DNA from: Palsa-504 sp963756575
GTDB lineage: Bacteria; Actinomycetota; Actinomycetes; Streptosporangiales; Streptosporangiaceae
Direction: 5' to 3'
NCBI GenBank assembly: GCA_963756575.1
Contig: CAVWOM010000009.1
Span: 1-64,000 of the forward strand
DNA length: 64,000 bases
Position numbers and translations under genes: made by a program. Positions 30,665 through 39,286 of this stretch are shown here, piece after piece. Each line of letters starts with the position of its first letter. Position 1 is the stretch's first letter. The notes beneath the pieces were generated by a model. It saw only the letters and a list, made by a program, of their open reading frames with translations, was not told where the DNA came from and did not search any database.

Positions 30665-33637
30665 ATGGGGCCTGGAGACAATAATCGGGCTGCCCAGTTT
30701 GGATCTTTGGTGCGTGCGTACCGTCGCGAGGCGGGACTTACTCAGCGAGAACTGGCGGCAAAGGCAGGGCTGAGCATCGCTGCCCTGCGAGACTTCGAGC
30801 AATCCCGGCGACATCACCCGCGAGCGAACTCGCTGGCCGCACTGGCCGATGCTCTCGGTCTTGACCCGGACCAGGCCGCCAGCCTTGGCCGGGCCGCCGC
30901 GCTGCCACGGCGACGCCCCGGTGCGGTGCCAGCACCGCGTACCTCGCCGGAGCACCCCCAGCTCGCCCGGCCGCTGCACTCGTCCGGACGCGATGCGGGG
31001 CTGTGGCTGACGGTACTTGGCCCGCTGGAGGCATGGGGGGACGGGATGCCGCTGTCTCTCGGTCCTCCCGCGCGACGCGCGGTGCTAGGGCTGCTGCTGA
31101 TGGATCCCGGCGTGCTGGTGCGCCGGGACGCGATCGTCGACGTGCTGTGGGGAGATTCACCGCCCTGCACCGCCGTGGGCCTCGTCCAGGCCCACGTGAG
31201 CCGGATTCGCAGGCTCCTGAGCTCTCACAGCCGCGTCGGAGCCGATGAGGAAGCGATCGGCTCGGTCGGGGGTGCCTACCGGCTGACCGTTCCAGGCCAG
31301 GAAGTGGATCTGCCGGTCTTCCGGGATCTGGCCGCGCGGGCCGCCACGGCGTGGGCCGATGGTGACGATGCGACCGCCGTCGAATGCTACGAGCAGGCGG
31401 TGGGCTTGTGGCGCGGTGAGCCGCTCGCCGACGTGGACGTGCTCTGCGGGCACCCGGGCATCACCGCGCTGAGGCAGGAGCTAGCCGGGGTGCTGCTGCG
31501 TTATGCGGAGGTCGCCTGCGCGCTGGGCCAGCACTACCGGGTGCTGCCACGGCTGCGGTCGCTGGCCGATGCTGAGCCGCTCAACGAACCGGCGCATGCC
31601 TGCCTGATGATCGCGCTGGCGGGTTCGGGCCAGCAGGCGGCCGCCCTGCGTGTCTATGAGGACGCGCGGTCGCGCCTCGACCGGGAGCTGGGGATCTATC
31701 CGGGCGAAGAGCTCGCCGAGGCTTACGTGCGAGTGCTGCGACAGGACATACGCGCGGGGAACCGAGGGCGCCTGCATGCTCGCCCGCGGGCGTTTTCCGC
31801 CTCTGTGCCCATGGTGCCGAGGCAGCTTCCCGCCGGGCCGCGGTCTCTTACTGGCCGCGCTTGCGAGCTGGCCGCGCTGACCGTGCTGGTGGAACGGAAC
31901 CTGAGGCAGGCCAGCGGCGTGACCATCGCCGCGCTGACCGGGATGGCCGGGATCGGCAAGACCGCGCTGGCCGTGCACTGGGCCCATCAGGTCGCCGACC
32001 GGTTCCCTGACGGGCAACTGTTCGTGAACCTGCGTGGTTCCGGCCCGTCCGGTGCACCGGTCACGCCGACCGACGCGGTGCGCAGTTTCCTGACCCCGCT
32101 CGCCGTGCCGCCCGCGCGGATCCCCCCGGACACCGACGGGCAGGCTGCCCTGTACCGCAGCCTGCTGGTTGGCCGGCGCATGCTGATCGTGCTGGACAAT
32201 GCCCAGGACGCGGAACAGGTCCGCCCGCTGCTGCCGGGATCACCGGGATGCCTGGTGCTGGTCACCAGCAGGAACCGGCTCACTGGCCTGGCGGCCGCGG
32301 AGGGCGCTTACCTGATGACGCTGGGCGTCCTGACCGAGGCCGAGTCGCATGATCTGCTGGCCTCGAACCTAGATGCCGGACGGGTGACGGCTGAGCCAGG
32401 GACGGTCAGCGAACTGATCGCGCTGTGCGGCCGCCTGCCGCTGGCCCTGTGCGACGTCGCCGCCCGCGCCGTCGCGCGCCCCGGCCTGCCGCTGGCGACG
32501 CTTTCGGCCGAGATGCGGGACGCGCGGGGACGGCTGGACGCGCTGGAGACGGGAGAACCGGTCACCAGCGTCAGGATGGTGTTCTCCTGGTCGCGGGCCA
32601 GGCTCGGAAACTCCGCGTCGCGTATGTTCCGGTTGCTGGGGGTTCATCCGGGTCCGGATATCACCATTCCGGCAGCGGCGAGTCTAGCTAGCCTGTCGCC
32701 AGGACAAGCGCACCTGGCCGTGGCGGAGTTGTGTGACGAGCACCTGCTCACGGAGTACGTTCCCGGCCGCTACACCTGTCATGAACTGCTGCGCTCCTAC
32801 GCGGAGGAGGAGGCGAGCACCCGCGAGAGCGAAGCCGACCGGCAGGGCGCCATGCGCCGCACGCTTGACCACTACTTGCACGCTGCCACCGTGGCTTCGG
32901 GTCTCCTCTATCCTGGCCAGCCCGAGGTAACCCGGCCCCCGTCGCAGCCGGGTGTCACGCTCGAGGAAATCGGAGGATCCGGGCAGGCGGCCGAGTGGTT
33001 TGAAAATGAACAGCATGTCCTGCTCAGCGTGATCAGGCAGGCCGCCGAAGGCGGCTACGCTCCTTACGCCTGGCAGCTGCCCTGGGTCGCCGGATGGTAT
33101 CTCCGGGGCGAGGCGTACTGGCAAAGCCTCGCCGCGGCTCAGGAATCCGCACTGGCGGTCGCCGTGAGGCTGAATAATCTCGCCGGGCTGGTGATGGCCC
33201 GCCAGCACCTTGGCTGGCTGAGATTCCTGCTCGGCGACGTCGTCAGCGCCGGCCATCATCTGGATGAGGCCATCGAGTTGGCTGGGCGGTTCGGTGACAG
33301 CCGGCTTCGTGCCCTGTCCGGCCTTAGCCGCGCCTATGTCCTGCAGGCACAGCATCGCGTTCCGGAAGCAATGGTCCAGGCCAGGCAAGCGCTGCGGCTC
33401 TACCATGCCGTCGGAGACGCGCGGGGAGAGGCCCGTGCCCTCTACGCGATCAGCTGGCATCTTGTCCAGTTTGGTGATCACCAGCAAGCGGTAAAGTTCA
33501 GCAGCCGGGCCTTCATGGCTTACCGCCAATTTCCCTATGTCGCTGACCCTTGGCCGTGGGCGCAACTATTATCGGTTACCGGACGGGCGCGTGACTCCCC
33601 ATGCCGAAGATCGCCCGACTTGTCCAACCAGCGATAG
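30665..33637 (+). CDS. AfsR/SARP-family regulator with XRE head, NB-ARC and TPR-like tail
   Basis: The protein has 990 residues. Residues about 10-75 form an XRE helix-turn-helix (GLTQRELAAKAGLSIAALRD). Next is a SARP winged-helix domain (WLTVLGPLEAW, then AVLGLLLMDPGVLVRRDAIV) and a bacterial transcriptional activation domain (VDLPVFRDLAARAATAWADG to GIYPGEELAEAYVRVLRQD). An NB-ARC ATPase follows with the P-loop GMAGIGKTALA and LIVLDN as Walker B. The tail has helical repeat-like segments. The domain order matches AfsR-type regulators of secondary metabolism, with the extra XRE head. It is divergent from the StrR-like gene, so the two may form a regulatory pair. The C-terminus is shorter in TPR repeats than many homologues. 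Confidence 0.88.
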   Translation: MGPGDNNRAAQFGSLVRAYRREAGLTQRELAAKAGLSIAALRDFEQSRRHHPRANSLAALADALGLDPDQAASLGRAAALPRRRPGAVPAPRTSPEHPQLARPLHSSGRDAGLWLTVLGPLEAWGDGMPLSLGPPARRAVLGLLLMDPGVLVRRDAIVDVLWGDSPPCTAVGLVQAHVSRIRRLLSSHSRVGADEEAIGSVGGAYRLTVPGQEVDLPVFRDLAARAATAWADGDDATAVECYEQAVGLWRGEPLADVDVLCGHPGITALRQELAGVLLRYAEVACALGQHYRVLPRLRSLADAEPLNEPAHACLMIALAGSGQQAAALRVYEDARSRLDRELGIYPGEELAEAYVRVLRQDIRAGNRGRLHARPRAFSASVPMVPRQLPAGPRSLTGRACELAALTVLVERNLRQASGVTIAALTGMAGIGKTALAVHWAHQVADRFPDGQLFVNLRGSGPSGAPVTPTDAVRSFLTPLAVPPARIPPDTDGQAALYRSLLVGRRMLIVLDNAQDAEQVRPLLPGSPGCLVLVTSRNRLTGLAAAEGAYLMTLGVLTEAESHDLLASNLDAGRVTAEPGTVSELIALCGRLPLALCDVAARAVARPGLPLATLSAEMRDARGRLDALETGEPVTSVRMVFSWSRARLGNSASRMFRLLGVHPGPDITIPAAASLASLSPGQAHLAVAELCDEHLLTEYVPGRYTCHELLRSYAEEEASTRESEADRQGAMRRTLDHYLHAATVASGLLYPGQPEVTRPPSQPGVTLEEIGGSGQAAEWFENEQHVLLSVIRQAAEGGYAPYAWQLPWVAGWYLRGEAYWQSLAAAQESALAVAVRLNNLAGLVMARQHLGWLRFLLGDVVSAGHHLDEAIELAGRFGDSRLRALSGLSRAYVLQAQHRVPEAMVQARQALRLYHAVGDARGEARALYAISWHLVQFGDHQQAVKFSSRAFMAYRQFPYVADPWPWAQLLSVTGRARDSPCRRSPDLSNQR

Positions 33638-34464
33638 TCGCCAGTTAAACGTATCTCCGAATGATGGACTTAGCTTATTCTTTAACCTGGGCTTTTGTGC
33701 TTTGCCCTGAGCGTGAGTTCCCTCTTCGTCGTTTGCCCACGTCGTAGCGTGGTGCCGGGTCGCGGATTTCGTCACCGGGGCCCAGCCGGACCGCGTCCAG
33801 CACCGCGGTCCAGGACGCAGCCGGCCGATGCCGACCCGGGCGTGTCTGACCGCAGGCATAGGCGGTCATACAGGCATGAATATCCACCCGGAACCGCGAC
33901 CGCAAGCCAAGCGGCCCGGCTCCGGCGGCATCATCTGGCAAGCTATCCATCACGGCCTTCGTTCATGACCGGTGTCCTTTGGCGAGAACACATGATCATG
34001 CGGAGGCCGGACTCACGCACCGCGACACGCCGGGCAATACCGGCAAAACCCCTGATCAGAGACCCCAGAGGTTAAATAAAAAGATTAGGCGAATAATCGC
34101 AGATCGATATGTCCTGATGCTTGACCGTGTAATTCCGGTAAGCGGCGGAGTTTTATCAGGAAACGACCGAATATCAGGTAAGATCCAGATGCGAGAGGTT
34201 CCTGGGCGCCTGGTCGGCGTCGCCGGGTTACCCGGCAAATTCGCGTATTCGATGGAAGATGCCCGCGCGCGGGCCGTTCCCTGCGGATAGCAAGGTAACT
34301 GCCCAGGGGATGCGGTTATGCTCAGCATGTCGCAGGTTTTCGCTGGTTCTCAGCCAGGTACCGGTCGATACGGTACCCTTCGCTCAATCGTCATCCGGGT
34401 GCGTAAGGGGCATGGTGGAGATCGATTGGCGTTGCCTTCGGGAGAAGCGTCCATAGGCGGTAAG
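33638..34464. other. Intergenic stretch with a transposase remnant
   Basis: These 827 bases lie between the SARP-like regulator and the phosphopantetheinyl transferase. The first half holds the IS701-like remnant (33675-33953, minus). The second half, from about 34040, is AT-richer and probably contains the promoter of the transferase. I see no other supported gene. Confidence 0.5.
33675..33953 (-). pseudogene. IS701-like transposase remnant with internal deletions
   Basis: The minus frame of 92 codons joins three pieces that each recall a different part of an IS701-type transposase: FRVDIHACMTAYA (N-terminal), SWTAVLDAVRLGPGDE (middle) and PAPRYDVGK before the stop (C-terminal). The intact protein would be about 400 residues, so two in-frame deletions are implied. 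The match is from memory of the family, so this is a tentative call. Confidence 0.4.
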
Positions 34465-35124
34465 ATGATAGAGCGGATTCTGCCTTCGAGGGTCGCTACG
34501 GCCGAGTCGTTCGGGGATGATCTCGCTGCCGTGCTCTTTCCGCAAGAACGCGCCGCCGTCGCGCGGGCATCGGAGAGCCGACGGAGGGAATTCGCCACCG
34601 GACGTGCCTGCGCCCGGACGGCAATGACCCGGCTGGGCCTGCCGGAGGTCGCCGTGCCGCGCGGGCCCCGTGGCGCCCCGCAATGGCCGGAAGGGGTAAC
34701 CGGCAGCATCACGCACTGCGCCGGGTATCGCGCCGCTGCGGTCGCCCTGACCAGGGATGTCGTATCGATGGGAGTGGATGCGGAGCCCAACGAGGCGCTG
34801 CCCGACCAGGGCATGCTCGAGCTGATCGCTCGTGGCGAGGAGTGTGTCCGCCTTGGCCAGCTCGCCGCCGGGATCCCCGGCGTCTGCTGGGATCGCTTGC
34901 TTTTCAGCGCCAAGGAATCCGTCTACAAGACGTGGTTTCCGCTGGCCCGGCGCTGGCTGGGCTTCGAGTCGGCGGACATCCTCATCGATCCGCGCGAAGG
35001 CACGTTCACCGCGCGCCTGCTCGTGCCGGGTCCCCTGGTAAAAGGGACTCCGCTCACCATGCTGAACGGACGCTGGCTTGCCTATCAGGGACTCTTGCTG
35101 ACCACGGTCGTGGTTTCCGGCTGA
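34465..35124 (+). CDS. pptT: 4'-phosphopantetheinyl transferase, PptT type
   Basis: The enzyme moves the 4'-phosphopantetheine arm from coenzyme A onto carrier-protein serines. It would activate all T domains of the neighbouring synthetase as well as other carriers. Key signs are the N-terminal RRREFATGRACARTAM, the central GSITHCAGYRAAAV, the magnesium site MGVDAEP, and WDRLLFSAKESVYKTWFP with KESVYK. Near the end are RRWLGFESADI and LNGRWLAYQGLLLT. These match mycobacterial PptT closely, more so than Sfp. Length is 219 residues. I chose ATG at 34465, after AGGCGG, because family homology starts there; the frame is open upstream to 34318. Its last 40 bases overlap the convergent metallophosphoesterase gene. 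Confidence 0.9.
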   Translation: MIERILPSRVATAESFGDDLAAVLFPQERAAVARASESRRREFATGRACARTAMTRLGLPEVAVPRGPRGAPQWPEGVTGSITHCAGYRAAAVALTRDVVSMGVDAEPNEALPDQGMLELIARGEECVRLGQLAAGIPGVCWDRLLFSAKESVYKTWFPLARRWLGFESADILIDPREGTFTARLLVPGPLVKGTPLTMLNGRWLAYQGLLLTTVVVSG

Positions 35125-35975
35125 TAGCGGACGGGTTCGGCCGGGAAGATCTGCCGCAGGACGCGTGGCCTATCCGGATTATGCTCGAGCTCTTCGGGAT
35201 AACCGACGGACACCTCTTCGAACCGGACGCCGTCTTGCCAGGCGGTGCCGGGAATGTGCAGGTGCCCGTAGACGACAGCCTGGGCGCGGAACCGCAGGTG
35301 CCAGTCGGCGGTTCGCTCGGTGCCGCACCACTGGGCGAATTCCGGGTACTTCAGGACCCGCGTTGGCTCACGGGTCAGCGGGAAGTGGCTGACCAGCACC
35401 GTACGGGTTCCTGGCCGCAGCGCCGCCAGCCGCCGCTCGGTCACCTCGACACGCGCGTGGCACCACGCGTCCCGGCCCGGATAAGGGTCGTGGTGCAGCA
35501 CGGCCTCATCGGAACACACGATGCCGGTCTCGTACGCCCGGGCGAGGGCCTCCGCCTTGGTGGTCGTGCCGTCCGGCCGGAACGAGTAGTCGTACAGCAC
35601 GAACAGCGGCACGATTGTCAGCGGCCCGCCCGTCCCCTCCCACAGCGGAAACGGGTCCTCGGGTGTGATCACGCCAATCCGGCGGCACATGGACACCAGG
35701 TACCGGTACCGGTCCTCGCCGCGCAACTGGACCGGATCCGTGCTGAGCGTCCACAGCTCATGGTTACCGGGAACCCAGACCACGGTGTCGAACCGGGCAC
35801 GCAGCGTGCGCAGGGCCCACTCGATGTCCGCCGCTTTCTCCGCCACGTCCCCGGCGACAAGCAGCCAGTCGCGCGGGGAGTCCGGCCACAGCCGGGCCAC
35901 GAATTCGCGGTTCGCGGGAAAGGTGACGTGCAGATCGCTGACGGCCAGCAGCCGTCCCGGCGGGTGCGCGCTCAG
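35085..35975 (-). CDS. PptH-like metallophosphoesterase (carrier-protein phosphopantetheine hydrolase candidate)
   Basis: All calcineurin-like phosphoesterase motifs are present in order: AVSDLHV, AGDVAE, VPGNHELWT, LVSHFPL and VYGHLHIP. The parts YPEFAQWCGTERTADWH and DGVRFEEVSVGYP match, from memory, mycobacterial Rv2795c (PptH), which removes phosphopantetheine from carrier proteins and opposes PptT. The pairing with a PptT-type gene supports this. No ATG, GTG or TTG start fits the family start. A CTG at 35975 directly overlaps the htpG stop (CTGA), after a strong AGGAGGAGG ribosome site, and gives 296 residues. The 3' end overlaps the transferase gene by 40 bases on the opposite strand. 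Confidence 0.85.
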   Translation of the reverse strand: MSAHPPGRLLAVSDLHVTFPANREFVARLWPDSPRDWLLVAGDVAEKAADIEWALRTLRARFDTVVWVPGNHELWTLSTDPVQLRGEDRYRYLVSMCRRIGVITPEDPFPLWEGTGGPLTIVPLFVLYDYSFRPDGTTTKAEALARAYETGIVCSDEAVLHHDPYPGRDAWCHARVEVTERRLAALRPGTRTVLVSHFPLTREPTRVLKYPEFAQWCGTERTADWHLRFRAQAVVYGHLHIPGTAWQDGVRFEEVSVGYPEELEHNPDRPRVLRQIFPAEPVRYQPETTTVVSKSP

Positions 35976-37924
35976 CCGGCCTCCTCCTGGTCCGCCCCGG
36001 CGTGTTCTCCGCTGCCGGCGGATTCCTCCTCGGTAAGGGCCGTGAGCAAGCTGTTCAGCCGCCGGACGAACGTGGTGGGATCCTCGATCCGGGCGCCGAG
36101 GGTGAGCACCGCCTGGTTGAACAGGACCTGGGCCCACTCACCGATATGCTTGCCGTCCTGGCCGCCGTTGAGCCGCTGAATGAGCGGGTGCTTCGGGTTG
36201 AGCTCGAGCACCGCCTGGCGCGGCAGGCCGCTTCCGCGCAGCCGCTGCATGAGGTTGATGTCGATCTCAGGCTCGTTGCTCACGATGCAGGCGGGCGAGG
36301 TGGTGAGCCGGGTGGACAGGCGCACGTCCCATGCCTGCCCGGCCAGATACGCCTTCAGCTTGCCGAGCAGGTCCGCGTACTCGGCGTCGGCCTGCTCCTT
36401 GGCTTGCTTTTCTTCCTCGTCCGCCAGTGCGCCGAGGTCGCCGTCGCCCTGGGCGACGGACTGCAGCTTCTTGCCGCCGAACTCGCGCAGGCTGGACACT
36501 ACCCAGTTGTCGACGCCCTGGCTGAGCAGCAGCACCTCCACTCCCTTGGTGCGGAACGCCTCCAGGTGCGGGCTGGACTTGGCCGCGGCGAGCGACGGTG
36601 CCAGCAGGTAGTAGATGTCCTCCTGGCCTTCCTTCATCCGCGTGACATAGTCGGCCAGCGAGGTGTCCGGGTCGTCGGTGGCCGACTTGGTGGAGCTGAA
36701 CCGCAGCAGCTTGGCGATCTCGTCCCGGTTGGAGTAGTCGTCGGCGATACCCTCCTTGAGGGTCATGCCGAACTCTTTCCAGAACGTCGCGTACTTCTCC
36801 GGCTCGTTCTCGGCGAGTTCGGCGAGCCGCCGCAGGACCTTCTTCACCGCGTTGACGCGGATGTTATCCACCGCTCGGCTGCCCTGCAGGATCTCCCGGG
36901 AGATGTTCAGCGGCAGGTCGGAGGAGTCGATGACGCCGCGGATGAACCGCAGGTACTTCGGCAGGATCTGGCCCGTGTCCTCCATGATGAACACCCGCTG
37001 CACATGCAGCCGGATCCCGCGCCGAGCTTCCTGCACCCACAGGTCGTACGGCGCGCTTGACGGGATGAACAGCAGCAGCGTGTATTCGTATATCCCCTCG
37101 ATCTTGGCGTGCAGCCAGGCGAGTGGATCGGTGAACTCGCCGGCGATGTGCCGGTAAAAGTCGCTGTAGTCCTGGTCGGTGAGCTCGCTCTTCGGGCGCG
37201 CCCACAGCGCCGATGCCCGGTTGACCGCCACGTCTGGTTTCGGCTTGCCCTCTTCCTCCTCGGCCTTGTCCTCGGGCTCGCCGGGCATCAGGATCGGCAC
37301 GCTGATGTGGTCGGAGTACTTCTCGATGATCGATCGCAGCCGCCACCCGTTCAGCAGGTCGTCCTCGCCTTCGCGCAGCTGCAGCACGATCGTGGTGCCC
37401 CGGTCGGCCCGTTCGGTCGTCTCCAGCGTGTACTCGCCCTGGCCGTCCGATTCCCACCGCACCCCCTCGCCCGGCTCCAGGCCCGCCCGCCGGGTGGTCA
37501 AGGTCACCCGCTCGGCGACGATGAACGAGGAGTAGAACCCCACCCCGAACTGGCCGATCAGGGTCGCGTCCTTGCGCGCGTCGCCGGTCAGGGACCGCAG
37601 GAACTCCCGGGTCCCTGACTTGGCGATCGTGCCGATGTTCGCGATCACCTCATCCCGGCTCATGCCGATGCCGTTGTCGGCGATGGTGATCGTGCCCGCG
37701 TCCTTGTCGTAGCTGACCCGGATCCGCAGCGGGCCCTCCGCCTCGGGTAGCTCGGAACGCGACAGCAGTTCCAGCCGCAGCCGGTCGATCGCATCCGAGG
37801 CATTCGAGATCAGCTCGCGCAGGAAAATCTCCTTATTGCTGTACAGAGAATGGACCATCAGGTCCAGGATCTGCGCCGCCTCCGCCTGGAAACTGAAGAC
37901 CTCTTGCTCCGCCTGTACCGTCAT
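35972..37924 (-). CDS. htpG: Molecular chaperone HtpG (Hsp90 family)
   Basis: The protein has 650 residues, normal for the family. The N-terminal ATPase domain has FLRELISNASDAIDRLR, DNGIGMSRDEV and GQFGVGFYSSFIVAERV. The middle domain has SSAPYDLWVQEARRGIRLHV and RGVIDSSDLPLNISREILQ. ATG at 37924 begins MTVQAEQEVFSFQAEA, where family homology starts. It acts in the cytoplasm as an ATP-driven folding factor. The stop overlaps the start of the downstream phosphoesterase by four bases, suggesting coupled translation. It is a housekeeping gene lying between the transferase and the MbtH gene. Confidence 0.97.
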   Translation of the reverse strand: MTVQAEQEVFSFQAEAAQILDLMVHSLYSNKEIFLRELISNASDAIDRLRLELLSRSELPEAEGPLRIRVSYDKDAGTITIADNGIGMSRDEVIANIGTIAKSGTREFLRSLTGDARKDATLIGQFGVGFYSSFIVAERVTLTTRRAGLEPGEGVRWESDGQGEYTLETTERADRGTTIVLQLREGEDDLLNGWRLRSIIEKYSDHISVPILMPGEPEDKAEEEEGKPKPDVAVNRASALWARPKSELTDQDYSDFYRHIAGEFTDPLAWLHAKIEGIYEYTLLLFIPSSAPYDLWVQEARRGIRLHVQRVFIMEDTGQILPKYLRFIRGVIDSSDLPLNISREILQGSRAVDNIRVNAVKKVLRRLAELAENEPEKYATFWKEFGMTLKEGIADDYSNRDEIAKLLRFSSTKSATDDPDTSLADYVTRMKEGQEDIYYLLAPSLAAAKSSPHLEAFRTKGVEVLLLSQGVDNWVVSSLREFGGKKLQSVAQGDGDLGALADEEEKQAKEQADAEYADLLGKLKAYLAGQAWDVRLSTRLTTSPACIVSNEPEIDINLMQRLRGSGLPRQAVLELNPKHPLIQRLNGGQDGKHIGEWAQVLFNQAVLTLGARIEDPTTFVRRLNSLLTALTEEESAGSGEHAGADQEEAG

Positions 37925-38216
37925 CGGGCGCCTCCATGCATTCTTGTGGTAGCTCGTGCGAAAACCCCGGACCGGGCCCGCCATTGGCGTGCCGGCAGAA
38001 TCCGACGTGACAGGGGAACGTCATAGCCTGCCCGGCGTGGCTGCCTAGCGCACCGCGGAGATGCTCGGGGCTGATGATCAGTTCGATAAGATTGCGGTCG
38101 GTGGCTCGCCCCTCGGCGGGGCCGATGAGCACGCGGAACGAAACCCTGCCGTCCGGCTCGGGGCTTATCGTCACCGATCCTTCGATGATCCCGGCGACTC
38201 CGGGCAGCAGCACCAT
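37833..38216 (-). CDS. Small unknown protein upstream of htpG
   Basis: ATG at 38216 follows a good ribosome site (taggagcaattc). The first 95 residues look coding: GVAGIIEGSVTISPEPDGRV, then LIELIISPEHLRGALGSHAG. I do not recognise the family. The last part overlaps the first 92 bases of htpG in another frame and becomes Gly-Pro-rich. The native protein may end earlier, with an indel hiding the true stop. Confidence 0.5.
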   Translation of the reverse strand: MVLLPGVAGIIEGSVTISPEPDGRVSFRVLIGPAEGRATDRNLIELIISPEHLRGALGSHAGQAMTFPCHVGFCRHANGGPGPGFSHELPQECMEAPDDGTGGARGLQFPGGGGADPGPDGPFSVQQ

Positions 38217-38343
38217 GAATTGCTCCTATGCCGTGTCGTGCGGCGCGCGAATGGCGGTTGGCGGTCCGCCTGCGGTGCCGCCCTTGGAGCTTCGGGGCGG
38301 CACCGCAAGTCCCCGTCGTCCGGAACGGGATTCCACGACGACG

Positions 38344-38877
38344 TCAGCTGTCCAGCCAGCCATGCTTTCCCGCGAGTTCGAGGACGCTCTGCCGCACCTG
38401 CCGGATTTGCTGACCGGTCAGCGACGAGGCGCCGTCCAGCAGGAGTTCGGTAAGTTCCTGCCCGAATTCATCCGGCGAGAGGACGTCGCACATAGGCTCC
38501 TCGTCCGCCGGATGCTCCTCGTCTGGCCCTTGCGGTACTGGTGAAGGGAGCGTCTGGACAGCCGGAGCGGCCGGGGCCGGGGAAACCGGGGCCGGCGGCC
38601 TCGGCTGAGGCAGCACCACGGGCGGAGGCGGGATCCGCTGGAGGGACGGAGCCGGGTCCTTGTGCTCGGGCTCGTCGTCGACGAGATGCGCGGCGAACGC
38701 TTTGCGCCCCCTGTCGCCCGCCATAATCTTGAATCCGACCCGCATACCGGAGTGGAGCTCGTCCGTATCGCCGTCGAATACTGACGCGTGCAGAAAGATG
38801 TCCTCGCCACCGTCGTCTGCCGCGACAAACCCATAACCGCGTGCATGGTCGAACTGGAGTATCCTGCCTGTTTCCAC
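38344..38877 (-). CDS. Cold-shock-domain protein with long C-terminal extension
   Basis: Residues 1-65 form a cold-shock domain: TGRILQFDHARGYGFVAADD with RNP1-like GYGFV, then DIFLHASVF as RNP2. It should bind single-stranded nucleic acid. A Pro-rich acidic linker follows, then a C-terminal block (SPDEFGQELTELLLDGASSL, QQIRQVRQSVLELAGKHGWL). Length is about 177 residues, against about 67 for plain Csp proteins. I chose GTG at 38877, which follows GGAGGT by 9 bases; the longer ATG frame from 38931 adds residues unlike the family. Confidence 0.8.
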   Translation of the reverse strand: METGRILQFDHARGYGFVAADDGGEDIFLHASVFDGDTDELHSGMRVGFKIMAGDRGRKAFAAHLVDDEPEHKDPAPSLQRIPPPPVVLPQPRPPAPVSPAPAAPAVQTLPSPVPQGPDEEHPADEEPMCDVLSPDEFGQELTELLLDGASSLTGQQIRQVRQSVLELAGKHGWLDS

Positions 38878-38931
38878 CTGTACACCACCTCCGCTTCCAG
38901 CCAGCCGTCGACCCACAGTATGGCCGGGCAA

Positions 38932-39286
38932 AATAAATCACAATGGCGCGCCGATACGGTATTTGATCACGGGGCATAGCGCTGTTTGACCGGTGCGGGG
39001 CCGCACTTGAACATGGCGGCCGGGGCCGGCGAAGGCGTAACGTAACCCGGGAGACCGGTGACGGTGCTCCTGCCCGCCCAGATGCGCGGACGAGCTGCAC
39101 TCGCCCAGGGGCCAGGCTGGACGACGAGGAGTCACGCGCGTTCGGGCTGCCGTTTTCCCCGGTCACCACTTATCGAATACTAGCGTATTCAACTAAGGGC
39201 AGCATTCAGTAGAACCGGTATTATGCCGCACTAGTGGCAGAAGATAAGATCGTGGTAGCGATCCGGCAACCCGAGAGGAATATTTG
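38932..39286. other. Intergenic region between cold-shock and MbtH genes
   Basis: This 355-base stretch separates two divergent genes. From about 39170 to 39285 it is AT-richer (agcgtattcaactaagg, then ggtattatgccgcactagtg), in keeping with the mbtH promoter. No gene is evident. Confidence 0.4.

Noticed and set aside
35085..36137. Phosphoesterase start at the far upstream ATG (36137)
   Set aside because: That would place 54 Arg/Gly-rich residues on top of htpG coding sequence and does not match the family N-terminus.
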